A DNA stretch of 64,000 nucleotides from Anatilimnocola aggregata (GCF_007747655.1 NZ_CP036274.1:7378001-7442000), one strand, 5' to 3'; positions 28,115-37,932 are shown, counted from the first letter of the stretch. Numbers and translations: made by a program. The notes: a model not told the origin generated them from the sequence alone.

Positions 28115-29383
28115 ATGAAGCACTACATCCTGCTGCTGGCTGCCGGTCTCTGCTTCCTGCAATCTGCCACCGCTGCGGAGCCCACCGGACCGGCTACGAA
28201 CGTCTCGCTCGATCAACTGTTTGAAAGATTCATCACCGAGCAAGAGGTTGCCGGTTGCAGCGTCGCCATCACTGAACAAGGACGGCTCGTTTATGCCCGC
28301 GGCTTTGGCTGGGCTGATGTCGCCGCTCGCAAGCCCGTTGAGCCCACCAGCCTGTTTCGCATCGCCAGCATTTCCAAGCCCATCACAGCGGTCGCGATCC
28401 TGCAATTGATTGAACAGCGCCGACTGAAACTCAATAGTCGGGTCTTTGATATTCTCGAGTATGAACCGCTACTGCTGGGTGATGCCAAACTCGACGAGCG
28501 GCAGACGAAGATCACGATTCGCCACCTGCTCGAACATCGCGGGGGCTGGGACCGCGCGAAGTCATTCGACGGCATGTTTCAATCCGTGCGGTTTGCCGAT
28601 GCCTTGAAGAAGCCCGCCCCGGCCAAACCCGACGACATCATTCGAAACATGCTCGGGCTGCCGCTCGATTTTGAACCGGGCGAGCGCTATGCCTATTCCA
28701 ACTACGGCTACTGCCTGCTTGGCCGAGTGATCGAGAAGCTCAGTCGGCAACCGTACGAAGAGTATGTGAAGGAGCATGTACTTGCTCCGCTTCAGATTCG
28801 TACGATGCGAATCGGCGCATCTCACCTTGAGGGGCGCGCCAAGCACGAAGTTCGTTATTACGACTCTAAAGAGTCCCCCTCAGTTATTGAGGCGACGCGC
28901 GGCAAACCCGTTCCGTCGCCCTACGGCGGGTTCTATCTCGAATCGCTCGACTCCCACGGCGGTTGGATTGCCTCGGCTGTCGATCTCGTGCGATTCGCCA
29001 GCGCATTCGATGCACCGCAAAAATGCCAGATTCTGAAACCGGACTCCATTCGAGCGATGTTCGCCCGCCCCGAACAGATTGCGACGGATCAATCGACCAG
29101 CAACTCAGCTGAAACCTACTATGCTCTGGGCTGGAATGTGCGGCCTATCGATGGCAAGCTCACCACCTGGCATACCGGTTCGCTTCCTGGCACCGCAACA
29201 ATCTTGATTCGCCGCTATGACGGCCTGAATATCGCGGTGCTCTTTAACGGTCGTACGGGCATCAAAACCGAAAACCTCGTGCGGGCGATCGAAGGGCCGC
29301 TGCATCAGGCCCTGGATGACGTTCGCGATTGGCCGCGTAAAGACTACTTTCCTCAATTTCAACGCATCCCGCCCGAGATGTAG
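28115..29383 (+). CDS. Secreted serine hydrolase, class C beta-lactamase family
   Basis: A 422-residue protein with a cleavable signal peptide (hydrophobic to about residue 20, ending ATAAE). The S-x-x-K motif is S85-I-S-K88, the Y-x-N motif is YSN near 194-196, and the third motif is HTGS near 352. This order defines the class C beta-lactamase/D-peptidase/esterase superfamily; most environmental members are esterases or peptidases, not antibiotic-degrading enzymes. It lies downstream of the TrpF-like gene and could share its transcript. Its 3' end overlaps the convergent SDR gene by 25 bases. Confidence 0.9.
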   Translation: MKHYILLLAAGLCFLQSATAAEPTGPATNVSLDQLFERFITEQEVAGCSVAITEQGRLVYARGFGWADVAARKPVEPTSLFRIASISKPITAVAILQLIEQRRLKLNSRVFDILEYEPLLLGDAKLDERQTKITIRHLLEHRGGWDRAKSFDGMFQSVRFADALKKPAPAKPDDIIRNMLGLPLDFEPGERYAYSNYGYCLLGRVIEKLSRQPYEEYVKEHVLAPLQIRTMRIGASHLEGRAKHEVRYYDSKESPSVIEATRGKPVPSPYGGFYLESLDSHGGWIASAVDLVRFASAFDAPQKCQILKPDSIRAMFARPEQIATDQSTSNSAETYYALGWNVRPIDGKLTTWHTGSLPGTATILIRRYDGLNIAVLFNGRTGIKTENLVRAIEGPLHQALDDVRDWPRKDYFPQFQRIPPEM

Positions 29384-30111
29384 AGCGTTTCACCGGTCAC
29401 CCAAGCCGAGTCGCTCGACGCCAGATAGACCACTGCCGGGGCGATGTCTTGTGGCTGGCCGATTCGACCGAGGGGCGTTTGCGATTCGACCTGTTTGCGG
29501 AAGTCGCTTTCAGCGATCCCCGTTGTGTGAACCCCTTCGGTTTCGACCATGCCGGGATTCACAGCATTGACGCGAATCTTACGCGCACCGAGTTCTTGAG
29601 CCAATGCGCGAGTGATCGAGTTCACTGCAGCCTTGGTCGCACTGTAAACCGAGCCCTGAGGAAGACCGGCAGCTGCGACGGAACTGATATTCACTAAACT
29701 GCCACCCTCCGAATCGAAATGCTTAACGGCTTCTTGGGTCGTCAGTAGCAAACCGAGCACGTTCAGGTCGAACTGTTTGTGAAAGTGGGGAGCGGTGACT
29801 TGTTCGAGTGGAGCGAACTCGTAGATTCCTGCGTTGTTGACCAGCACATCAACGCGACCGAAGGCCTTCTTGGTTTCGGCGAACAAGTTTTGAATATCCT
29901 GCTCCTTCGAAACGTCTCCTTGTACGGCAACTGCCCGCCCGCCAGCCGATTCAATATCGGAGACAACCTTGTCGGCCCCGGCCTTGCTCGAAGCGTAATT
30001 CACTACGACAGCAGCCCCTGCGGCCGCCAGTTGACGGGCGATTTCGGCCCCAATCCCTTTCGAAGCTCCGGTGACGACAGCGACTTTTCCACTCAATTTA
30101 TTGGCGGACAT
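29359..30111 (-). CDS. Short-chain dehydrogenase/reductase, FabG-like
   Basis: A 250-residue classical SDR. The cofactor motif TGASKGIGAE is at 14-23, NNAG near 91, the catalytic Ser in ISSVAAAG near 142 and Y-x-x-x-K (YSATK) near 155-159. The C-terminus ends in GETLYISGG, as in 3-oxoacyl-ACP reductases and glucose dehydrogenases. NADPH use is likely because a positively charged residue follows the motif region. There is no fab cluster around it, so it may be a general oxidoreductase. It is convergent with and overlaps the serine hydrolase gene by 25 bases. Confidence 0.9.
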   Translation of the reverse strand: MSANKLSGKVAVVTGASKGIGAEIARQLAAAGAAVVVNYASSKAGADKVVSDIESAGGRAVAVQGDVSKEQDIQNLFAETKKAFGRVDVLVNNAGIYEFAPLEQVTAPHFHKQFDLNVLGLLLTTQEAVKHFDSEGGSLVNISSVAAAGLPQGSVYSATKAAVNSITRALAQELGARKIRVNAVNPGMVETEGVHTTGIAESDFRKQVESQTPLGRIGQPQDIAPAVVYLASSDSAWVTGETLYISGGMR

Positions 30112-30481
30112 GGCTTCATTCCTTCAAGCTGAGGTGTTAATGTCGCAGCCGATTCAGCCGCGGCAGGTGTTTGACACAGGGGACTACCGGCCAACGCGAA
30201 CGATCCAACACGAATTGGGACTTTTTCTCAGCTCGAGTTGTAACTCGTGCTGCAGCTTGGTTCTTCGCTCCTTATATCCCATTGTTCCCACAAGAACACG
30301 CGGGAAGCACGGTTTGGAACGTCATCGTACCGGCTGCAACTTGCTACGAAGATGAAGATCGATCACGATCCGTTGGTGTTTAGCTTGCAATTCGCCCCGG
30401 AAAGAGTCTAAATGGTGCCGCTGAGAAGTTGTTTTGCCCCTGCTCAGCGCCTGAACCATTATTAGTTTCCGGAGAGTTCGC
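30112..30481. other. Intergenic region, 370 bases, no gene seen
   Basis: This gap separates the divergent SDR and sialate esterase genes and must hold promoters for both. The short open frames in it have no recognisable features. I see a small palindrome (GAGTT-GT-AACTC near 30235) but no clear consensus promoter. Confidence 0.5.
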
Positions 30482-32077
30482 ATGCATCTGATTCGCACCT
30501 GCGCGGCGCTCGCTATGGGATTGCTGCTTGCTGCGGCCGCTGGTTCCGTTCAAGCAGACGTCAAGCTGCCTCCCTTCTTCAGCGATCACATGGTCTTGCA
30601 GCGCGAGGGAAAGGCCCCGTTGTGGGGCACTGCCGACGCGGGCGAAAAGGTGACTGTTCGCTTTCGCAACCAAGAGCAGCAAGCAACGGCAGACGACAAA
30701 GGTGCGTGGCGTATTGAGTTTCAAGGCCTGAAGGCCGGGGGACCGGATGAATTGAACATTGAGGGAAAGAACAAAATCACGCTAAAGGACGTGCTCGTCG
30801 GCGAAGTGTGGGTCGGCTCGGGACAATCGAACATGGCAGGCACCGTCGGGGGCTATGCCAAGAACGATCCGACGCTCGCCAAATTGGCCGCCACAGGTTA
30901 TCCCCAGATTCGTGGCTGCAAAGCCACCGGGGGCTGGACCGTATCCGCAACTGGCACGAATGGAGCCTATTCTGCTCTCCTCTTTCCGATGGCTGTTCGC
31001 TTGCATGAAAAACTGAATGTTCCCATCGGGATGATGCTCGGTGCGGAAGGCGGCACACCATCGGGAGCTTGGCTCAGTCCCGAGGCAGTCGCAGCTGATG
31101 TTCCGACCCAAAATCTGATGGCCGAATATGTCAAAGCCTATCCGGCTCTTGCCAAGAAATTTGAAGAAGTCGATCTGCCCCATTGGAAGCAAGGCGCAGA
31201 AAAGGCCAAGGCCGCTGGCAAAACGGTGGGACGCTTACCAGCTGCGCCTCCCGTTCCAGGCACGGTGAGGGGCAAGCCCATCGGCTACCTTTATGCCGCC
31301 CACATCAAGCCGTTTGTCGGGTACGGCATTCGCGGCGTACTGTGGGACCAAGGCGAAGCCCGTACGCAGGTCGGTGGCGTCGACCAGTACACAATGATGG
31401 GCGCACTGATTCGTGGTTGGCGGAATGAATGGAACGTCGGCGAATTCCCCTTCATCTACGTGCAAAAACCAAGCGGCATGGGATGTGCCTGGGAAGCTCC
31501 GCCCGCTGTCGCGACAACACCGGCAACGACCGCCGCCCCTGCCAATCCACTACCTCCGGTGATTCAAGCCTTCACTCCCTTGCCGGCGGCAGTTCCCAGC
31601 ACTCAAGAGGGCATTTACAACGAAGACTACCTCAAGCTGATGAAACTCCCCAATGCTGGAATGGTCATCAGCACTGACCTCGGCCCTGGAATTCACCCCA
31701 TCATCAAATCTGGCTATGGTGCCCGCGCCGCGAACGTGGCCCTTGGCATTGCCTATGGCAAGCCAGTCGAATACTACGGGCCGGTTTACGAATCACATGC
31801 CATTGAAGGCAATACCGCGCGCGTGAAGTTCAGCCACGCCGGGAAGGGGCTGACCGCCCGTCACAGCGACAAGTTGCAAGGCTTCGCCATTGCCGGCGAT
31901 GACAAGGTCTTCCACTGGGCCGATGCCAAGATCGACGGCGACACAGTTGTTGTCTCGTCAGCAGCAGTCCCCAAGCCCGTCGCCATCCGTTACGCCTGGG
32001 GCAACAACCGCACCTGGGCCAATCTGTTCAATAACGACAAACTCCCCGCCGTCACCTTCCGCACTGACGCTTGGTAA
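30482..32077 (+). CDS. Sialate O-acetylesterase family protein, secreted
   Basis: A 531-residue SGNH-fold esterase with signal peptide (ending SVQAD). The N-terminal beta domain has the typical LPPFFSDHMVLQR start. The nucleophile lies in GSGQSNM near residue 114, the YGIRGVLWDQGEA segment near 283 matches the family, and the D-x-x-x-x-x-H-P motif (DLGPGIHP) near 400 supplies Asp and His. Family members remove acetyl groups from sialic acids or plant xylans; in planctomycetes they accompany polysaccharide degradation. GGAGAG precedes the start. The insertion rich in Pro/Ala/Thr around residues 343-360 is unusual. Confidence 0.9.
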   Translation: MHLIRTCAALAMGLLLAAAAGSVQADVKLPPFFSDHMVLQREGKAPLWGTADAGEKVTVRFRNQEQQATADDKGAWRIEFQGLKAGGPDELNIEGKNKITLKDVLVGEVWVGSGQSNMAGTVGGYAKNDPTLAKLAATGYPQIRGCKATGGWTVSATGTNGAYSALLFPMAVRLHEKLNVPIGMMLGAEGGTPSGAWLSPEAVAADVPTQNLMAEYVKAYPALAKKFEEVDLPHWKQGAEKAKAAGKTVGRLPAAPPVPGTVRGKPIGYLYAAHIKPFVGYGIRGVLWDQGEARTQVGGVDQYTMMGALIRGWRNEWNVGEFPFIYVQKPSGMGCAWEAPPAVATTPATTAAPANPLPPVIQAFTPLPAAVPSTQEGIYNEDYLKLMKLPNAGMVISTDLGPGIHPIIKSGYGARAANVALGIAYGKPVEYYGPVYESHAIEGNTARVKFSHAGKGLTARHSDKLQGFAIAGDDKVFHWADAKIDGDTVVVSSAAVPKPVAIRYAWGNNRTWANLFNNDKLPAVTFRTDAW

Positions 32078-32146
32078 GTCCATTCTAAGCTGGTGGTGCA
32101 GAATCAGCCTGAAGAACGCTCGCCAATTCGGACTAGAACTCAGGTG

Positions 32147-34201
32147 CTAGTCCAGAGTCTTGTCCGGCGGAGCGACGGTGCCTTGTTGTGCCGCAGCACC
32201 AACGGCCGGCAGGACCTCGCGGCGTTCGGTTGGCGTCATCCAAAATCGGTAGCCGAAGTCACGTTCGAGGTCGCGCTGCAGGAGAGCCTCAACGGCATCA
32301 TGCGCAAATTGCCGATGAACCAGCTTGGGTGCGTCGAGTTCCTTGATGATCTCCGGTAAGAGCCACTTGGCCTGTTGGCGCTTGGCGGCAGCGAGACCGG
32401 AGAATCGCACAGTTGCAATCGGACTGCTTAAGTATTCGCGCCCGGCAAGATTGTCGGGAGCAATCCCTTTGACATCGTCCTTTGAAAAAGTGCGGCCGTA
32501 CCAGTCGTTTAGCCGCGACAAAGTCCAGGCGGTGCTCTTGTCTAAGTGGCAAAGATTGCACGCATTTGCGCTGCCAGTCAGGACATTGGCAGTATCGGTT
32601 GGAGATGAAATGCGATGCGTTCGCACAACATCTTCCAGCCCCTCAGTCGTGTGTGGCATATGGCAGTTCATGCACCGGTCTCCCCTACTGCCGGCCGAAT
32701 GATGAGTATGAGCCGCGCGCGCGCCTGGCGACGAGAGTTTTTCGTGGCAGCGGAGGCAGCTGTTGTCGTCTTGTTCTGCTGTCTTACCCCATTTAGTACC
32801 AGTCGCCGTGTGGGGTTCATGACAGTCGGTGCACTTAAGCTGCGAATAGCAAGAACCGGCGATCGCGTCTCGAAACTCCGCCGAATTCTTATGCGATTCA
32901 CCGCTGGGATGCAGATCTCGAACGGCCGAGTGGCAACGCCCACAAACATGGTTAATGTTACTGGGCGTGCGACCAAGTTGATTCGCAACGCGCGAAGCTT
33001 CGACGAGATGCGGCGAACATGGAACGAAACGCGGGGGTGCCTTCCCATTCGCCTGCGCATGTTCGCGGCCGCCGAAATGGCATGCCTCGCAACTAATCCC
33101 CAGTGAGACGGTGCGTTCCGCTGATATCTGTCTGCGCATTTCATCGAGCAGCGGCAATAGCTCCTGCTCGTTTAGCGCGGGATGAGTGTTCCCATTGGCA
33201 ACCAATCGAGGCAGCGACTGTTCCAATAGCGGCCAGAGACTCACTTGCAATGGCGACCGATTGCCGGCTGGTGGATAAGTATCAAGCAGCAGGCGATCGG
33301 CCTCGGGCAGAGTAGTGTGGCAGAGGCTACAACGCTCGTAATAACGCACCGGCTTGAAGCGGTCGTACAAATCGAATCCGCTGGTCGGTTGGTCGTGATC
33401 GATGAAGTCGAACACATCGTAGGCCGGCACCCACTTCTTTCTGGTAATCCAATAGCCGACCGGCAGGACAACTTCTTGATCAGGCAACGCACTTTGATCC
33501 ACCGACTGGTCGGGTAGCGGCGCGCCAGCGACGAGCTTCCCCACGTAAAATTGAAAGATGCGGGAACCAATTGTGCGAGAAACGCAGAATGTGCGGTCGA
33601 GGTCGCCGCGTTGTAAGCGTACAAAGCGTTCCTTGTCGCGAGTGAACATCGAGATCACTCCGCCTTGCAATGACAATCGATCGCCCTGGAAGCTGCCAAC
33701 TACCGTCTGGTCGTTCGCCGCGGCGTTCATTCGCGCATGCGGATGTTGCTGCCATTGACGGAACTGCTCAGCATGACACTTCCCGCAACTTTCCGGGCGT
33801 ACATAGTCCTGAAACAGCACATTGCTGAATTCGCTATGAGTCGCATCGGCACGGGCGACTTCGTCTGGAAGATACTTGTAGCACTCCAGCCGTTCATTCA
33901 GAGTGGCCACAATCGGCGATTTTTCAATCGGGAGTGAGACCTGCTCCCCCAGCAGTTGCGGATCCGGGGCGCGAAACATTTGCCAGGCGATGATCGCCAC
34001 GGCCATGCTGACTGCAATTGCCAATATGCCGGTGACTGTTGGCTGATTTAGCTGACGAGGTGTATTTTGACTCGGCGACGATTGCTTGTCAGGCGCAGAA
34101 CTAAGTGCTTTGCCTTTAGCACGTCGAGATTGGGACAAGTTAGACCTCCGAATCAACCCGCCCGAATCAGGACCAACTCTTGAAATTATCCGTGCGACCA
34201 T
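32147..34201 (-). CDS. Eight-haem cytochrome c with membrane anchor
   Basis: A multihaem c-type cytochrome with eight C-x-x-C-H motifs (CGKCH, CSLCH, CEACH, CGRCH, CTDCH, CLRCH, CMNCH, CNLCH). An N-terminal membrane helix (TVTGILAIAVSMAVAIIAW, about 54-72 from the ATG at 34201) anchors it, with the haem domain outside. The C-terminal part after the last haem (about 110 residues) has helical, HEAT-like character and no haem. The motif spacing resembles cytochrome c554/nitrite-reductase-like proteins, but the catalytic haem ligand of those (C-x-x-C-K) is absent, so electron transfer is more likely than catalysis. The start is uncertain: frames are open to 34375 but the extra residues look non-coding. 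Confidence 0.85.
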   Translation of the reverse strand: MVARIISRVGPDSGGLIRRSNLSQSRRAKGKALSSAPDKQSSPSQNTPRQLNQPTVTGILAIAVSMAVAIIAWQMFRAPDPQLLGEQVSLPIEKSPIVATLNERLECYKYLPDEVARADATHSEFSNVLFQDYVRPESCGKCHAEQFRQWQQHPHARMNAAANDQTVVGSFQGDRLSLQGGVISMFTRDKERFVRLQRGDLDRTFCVSRTIGSRIFQFYVGKLVAGAPLPDQSVDQSALPDQEVVLPVGYWITRKKWVPAYDVFDFIDHDQPTSGFDLYDRFKPVRYYERCSLCHTTLPEADRLLLDTYPPAGNRSPLQVSLWPLLEQSLPRLVANGNTHPALNEQELLPLLDEMRRQISAERTVSLGISCEACHFGGREHAQANGKAPPRFVPCSPHLVEASRVANQLGRTPSNINHVCGRCHSAVRDLHPSGESHKNSAEFRDAIAGSCYSQLKCTDCHEPHTATGTKWGKTAEQDDNSCLRCHEKLSSPGARAAHTHHSAGSRGDRCMNCHMPHTTEGLEDVVRTHRISSPTDTANVLTGSANACNLCHLDKSTAWTLSRLNDWYGRTFSKDDVKGIAPDNLAGREYLSSPIATVRFSGLAAAKRQQAKWLLPEIIKELDAPKLVHRQFAHDAVEALLQRDLERDFGYRFWMTPTERREVLPAVGAAAQQGTVAPPDKTLD

Positions 34202-34790
34202 GAAGATTTGGCCGGCAAATGATGAAAATACGGTGAGCTTCAGACTATTTGCTCGGTGCAGCCCTGGTAACGATGGCTGATCCAGCGAAGTCTTACCTCC
34301 GCAAGCGAGCGGCCTCAGTCCCATAGCGTTTGATTCGCGTAGATCGGCGCGCGAAGAACTAAGCCTCGAAAGCAACTAATACTGAATTGATTGCCGATCA
34401 AGCTTGGCGGGAAGGGCCGCGCGTCAAGGCAATCGAATCTTATTCTCCGCAAAAACCGTAGAGAATCCGTTCCAGGAAGTCTTCGTTCCAGCCTGCTTGG
34501 AGTCTTTTGCCCCGCAGGCTTCCTTTTGGAGAAGTGTCACGCTGGAGCACCATCAGCGCCAGCTTGCGAAAGATCGAGGCGACATCTGACGCGTTGCCGG
34601 AGCGGATGCGCGAGCGGTCGTCTGAAAAAATTACATCGAGCGTCCGGTGCAATCTCTCGGTCGGAACCCGAGAGGCCGTCCTCGGAGAGGATTTACTTAT
34701 AGGCGCCTGGTAAACTGCAAAGCCTGTTCAAACTCACCGTCAGCAACGATGGATCACCTCGGAACTAGATTCCGGACAAGCCGTTGACCT
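34202..34790. other. Intergenic region holding only a transposase remnant
   Basis: Between the cytochrome and heparinase genes I find one recognisable element, the ISAs1-type fragment at 34440-34652. The rest shows no gene. I do not see terminal inverted repeats around the fragment. Confidence 0.5.
34440..34652 (-). pseudogene. C-terminal fragment of an ISAs1-family transposase
   Basis: Seventy in-frame residues read HRTLDVIFSDDRSRIRSGNA, then an FRKLALMVLQ helix and GSLRGKRLQAGWNEDFLERIL before a stop. This is the end of ISAs1-type DDE transposases (usual pattern LDVxFxEDxSRxRxGxA, then KRLKAGWDxDYLxxxL). Upstream of the L-H-R start the frame no longer resembles the transposase, so about four fifths of the gene is missing. 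It is a decayed insertion sequence. Confidence 0.75.
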
Positions 34791-37427
34791 ATGACGATTG
34801 ATTCGGCGACATATCCAATGTGTTTCAAAAGAGACGAGACTGTGAATACAAAAACTGCTCGCGCTGCTCATTTCGTCCCAGGTTTGTTAACTGGAAAGCT
34901 CGGGGCACGACTGGGCATGATGATTATCGTTTGGTTCGCGACCGGGATGGTACGAGCCGACACGCGGGTCTCTGAAGATTACAAGGCAAGGACCTGGCAA
35001 AAGCTGGCCGACGGCGGGCTGGAGTACCGTTTCAGCTTCAAGTTGCAAGGTGATAGCGAAAGCCATACTCGGGTGATTGCCCAAACCGGCCCGACGGAAC
35101 ATTTCAAGATCAACGTTTCCCCGCCCGCCGACGTTCCCGCAAATAAAGAGGTCGCGTTTGAGGTCATCGCCACGCTCGATGCAACCTCGGCCAAGAATCT
35201 GCCTCCCTTCACATTGGATCAATGTGAATTGACATTCTTCAGTCAGGAGAAGCGTTTGCGTGAACTGAAGCGCGGGACCTTCGTCTTGCGTCTGGCGACG
35301 CCGGCGGAACTCACGCCCCCCGGTGAAGAATTCGTCAAAACCATTAGGCACAAGGTAGCGACGGAGGAATGGGCGCAAAGAAAATTCAGGGCAATCACTA
35401 AAAGCATGGATGAGAAACTCAAAGAGTTGGGAAGTCCCATCCTACCGCCTGCCGAAGGTCAGTGGATCAAGGGCGACTTTCACGTCTGGCATAGCCCCAA
35501 GAAAGTGAAGCTCATCCAAGGGGAAAACGGCGTCGTTACATGCCAGGAATGCGAGAGGAGTTGGACGCCGGAACAGATCAAAATGGGGAGCGAACGCGTC
35601 GGCCTGTTTCGAGCCACGCTGGCGGAGTTGGGGATGGCCGCCATGGTCAGCGGCGACCAGCGATATGGCCAAGCGGCTCGCCAAATGCTGCTGGGAATGG
35701 CTGACGTTTATCCGAATCTGCCGCAGTGTAAGTATGGAACCCGTTTAATTTGGTTGGTCGGCGATGAAGCGCGGTTCTCCCTCGAAGGGCTCCTGTGTAT
35801 CAGGCGTCTGCGGGCGGCCAACATGCTTTCGGATGAAGATCTGAAAACCATTGGTGCCGGATGGATCATTCCCAGCCTGGAGGAAGCCATGCAGCGGGGA
35901 TCCGGCACTCCCAATCTGGCGATGGCTACCGCCTGCGCAGTCTCCATGGCGGGGCTAGCGTTGGATTGGCCTCCCTTCGTCGCGTGGTCCTTAAGGGACA
36001 GGAGGGGGATCATGAACATCGTCGAGAAGAGGATTGGAGATGACGGAGGATGGCTGGAAAACAGCCTTTCCTACCACATCACCACGGAGATCTTCTTCAC
36101 GCCCATGCTGGCCGAATTAAAACTCTACGGGTTTGATTTGCTGCAAATCGACGAAGCGCTAGGTGAGCGGCTACGGCGGTTCTATCGCTTTCCCATTTTG
36201 GCCATGCGTCCCGATGAAAAATTGGTTTCCATCGCCGATGGCGGCCTAGGAAACCCGTATCCGGCCAGCAACATTGCCGCCTACTGGGTCACTCGCGATC
36301 CACACCTCATACCGTTCATTAAAGGCAAGGATCTGGAATTCGGCGTAACGGATCTGCCGCCGGCGCAGAAAGTCGAGATGAAGTCGCGAAATTATCCCGA
36401 CTTTGGGATCACGATTCTCCACGACGGAGGGCCGCCGGGTGAGGAGAACTGGGCCCTCATTCGCCACGGCAAACAGCACGGCGGCCATTGCCACTACGAT
36501 ATGCTCGGCATGGTCAGCTATGCGGGCGGGCAACCTCTGCACGACGACTGCGGATCGAGCTATAGGAACCCGCTGCATTACAGTTGGGCCAGAAACACGA
36601 TCAGTCACAACACCATCACCGTCGACAAAGCTTGCCAGCAGAAAAGCGAGGGGAAGGTCGAATATCTCAGCACACCGGCGAAAGGGCCGCAGGTGGTGGT
36701 CATATCTGACGAAAGCGCGTATCCCGGAGTTCGCCTAGAACGGGCGCTGATATTCGTTGAGGGAATCCAGTTGTTGGTCGACCGGGCGACTTCCGACACC
36801 GAACACACCTATGACTGGACTTTTGCCTGCTACGGCGATGTTCGCGGAACGAGCGCCGAGTCCAAGGCCATCCCGCCGCTTGAGGGCACAGCCCTTTCGG
36901 AGTCCGTCTATCAGAACAGCGATGTCAGTCCGACGCCGCCGGGCGTCGGCTACGATGTTCCCCGCAATCTGAAGGAAATGAACGTCAGCGGTGATTGGTG
37001 GATCGATTGGGGCAACATTCAAGCCCCCTACAAGAGCATTCTCAAAAGTCCCCCGTTGTCGATGAAATGGCTCTGCCACAGTTCGAATCCCGTCCGGGTC
37101 GTTTGGGGCGACGCTCCAGGCGTCGGACTCGTTCCCGATCGGCAACGGTGGGTAATGGCCCGGCAGGTAGGCAACGAGGCGCTGTGGGTGACGGCGCTGA
37201 TTCCCGAAAGCCGACCGGCGAAGGTGGAAGGCATGAAAGTCGTGCCGGCCACCGTGGGAAGAGGCATCGCTATTCAACTGAAGTCCGCCTCATCCGAGAC
37301 CTGGGTGGGCGTGAACTGGCAAGCGGGGAAACCTCTCACTGCGGGCCCTGTCAGCACTGTTGACAAGGTGGTCGTTCAACCGAGTCACTCTAGAAAGACA
37401 ATTTCTGGTTCACCCGGTTCCCCATAA
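34791..37427 (+). CDS. Heparinase II/III-like polysaccharide lyase, secreted
   Basis: An 878-residue protein, probably exported (hydrophobic segment about 36-56 from the ATG at 34791; GTG at 34842 is an alternative start). Residues about 230-440 form a helical toroid domain with YGTRLIWLVGDEARFS. The centre contains NSLSYH near 424 and HGKQHGGHCHYDMLG near 559, corresponding to the catalytic Tyr/His region of heparinase II/III lyases. The C-terminal beta domain follows. Such enzymes cleave uronic-acid polysaccharides by beta elimination; alginate, heparin-like or other substrates cannot be distinguished. It is flanked by a transposase remnant and a recombinase remnant, suggesting acquisition by transfer. 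Confidence 0.85.
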   Translation: MTIDSATYPMCFKRDETVNTKTARAAHFVPGLLTGKLGARLGMMIIVWFATGMVRADTRVSEDYKARTWQKLADGGLEYRFSFKLQGDSESHTRVIAQTGPTEHFKINVSPPADVPANKEVAFEVIATLDATSAKNLPPFTLDQCELTFFSQEKRLRELKRGTFVLRLATPAELTPPGEEFVKTIRHKVATEEWAQRKFRAITKSMDEKLKELGSPILPPAEGQWIKGDFHVWHSPKKVKLIQGENGVVTCQECERSWTPEQIKMGSERVGLFRATLAELGMAAMVSGDQRYGQAARQMLLGMADVYPNLPQCKYGTRLIWLVGDEARFSLEGLLCIRRLRAANMLSDEDLKTIGAGWIIPSLEEAMQRGSGTPNLAMATACAVSMAGLALDWPPFVAWSLRDRRGIMNIVEKRIGDDGGWLENSLSYHITTEIFFTPMLAELKLYGFDLLQIDEALGERLRRFYRFPILAMRPDEKLVSIADGGLGNPYPASNIAAYWVTRDPHLIPFIKGKDLEFGVTDLPPAQKVEMKSRNYPDFGITILHDGGPPGEENWALIRHGKQHGGHCHYDMLGMVSYAGGQPLHDDCGSSYRNPLHYSWARNTISHNTITVDKACQQKSEGKVEYLSTPAKGPQVVVISDESAYPGVRLERALIFVEGIQLLVDRATSDTEHTYDWTFACYGDVRGTSAESKAIPPLEGTALSESVYQNSDVSPTPPGVGYDVPRNLKEMNVSGDWWIDWGNIQAPYKSILKSPPLSMKWLCHSSNPVRVVWGDAPGVGLVPDRQRWVMARQVGNEALWVTALIPESRPAKVEGMKVVPATVGRGIAIQLKSASSETWVGVNWQAGKPLTAGPVSTVDKVVVQPSHSRKTISGSPGSP

Positions 37428-37465
37428 TTGCTGCCGAAATCCAAGCCTTAAAACTAAGAACCCTG

Positions 37466-37507
37466 GCCCGAAGTTAACTCGCATCGAGTCGGCTCCGGGC
37501 TTTTTCT
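37466..37507 (+). terminator. Terminator after the heparinase-like gene
   Basis: An outer stem GCCCG (37466-37470) with CGGGC (37496-37500) surrounds an inner hairpin ACTCG-CAT-CGAGT (37477-37489). A T-rich run follows at once. It is well placed 39 bases after the stop codon. Confidence 0.55.
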
Positions 37508-37514
37508 TTCCTAG

Positions 37515-37800
37515 GGCTTCGACGGGGGCGTCATATTCCCCGAAGAATATCGCAAGCGGGCCCAAGGGCCGGGCCGGTGGGCGAATGCGAACCTGCGGAC
37601 GACGCTGGAAAAGATCATTGGTCGCGCTGGACTCAAGAGTTCGACACGCTTGTGGCATTCCATGAGGGCAAGCGATCAGACAGATTTGGCTGGCGAGTAT
37701 CCCTTGCACGTTGTTGCAAAGTGGCTTGGCAACACTCAAGCGGTGGCGATGCGACACTATGTCGATGTGACGGATGCTGACTTTGAACGGGCAATAGTAG
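37515..37800 (+). pseudogene. C-terminal fragment of a tyrosine recombinase (integrase)
   Basis: After an in-frame stop at 37512-37514 the frame reads FPEEYRKRAQGPGRWANANL, RTTLEKIIGRAGLK, RLWHSMRAS, HVVAKWLGN and VAMRHYVDVTDADFERAI. This is the last quarter of planctomycete tyrosine recombinases, including the H-x-x-R box (WHSMR) and the nucleophile tyrosine (RHY). The N-terminal and core-binding parts are missing. The frame then runs without a stop through the tmRNA terminator and antisense to tmRNA until 38090, so the end is not native either. The position beside ssrA, a common integration site, suggests a relic of an integrated element. Confidence 0.75.
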
Positions 37801-37872
37801 GCGATGAAAAAGTGACGCAGTACACTGCCGTTTCGGGTGGCACCGAGTCGCATGGAGCTACCTCCGCGCACG

Positions 37873-37931
37873 AAAAAACCCTTGGTTTATTGGGAAATGC
37901 GGTAAATGCCGCAATTCAACAAACCAAGGGT
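37873..37931 (-). terminator. Terminator of the tmRNA gene
   Basis: On the minus strand, just after the tmRNA 3' end, arms 37921-37931 and 37878-37888 pair over 11 bases (ACCCTTGGTTT with AAACCAAGGGT). An inner hairpin (TGCGG with CCGCA) lies between them, and six T follow (37873-37878). Confidence 0.85.
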
Positions 37932-37932
37932 A

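Noticed and set aside
37078-37106. GTTCGAATCCC, a T-arm-like match
   Set aside because: It is inside the heparinase-like gene with no surrounding cloverleaf, so it is a chance match.
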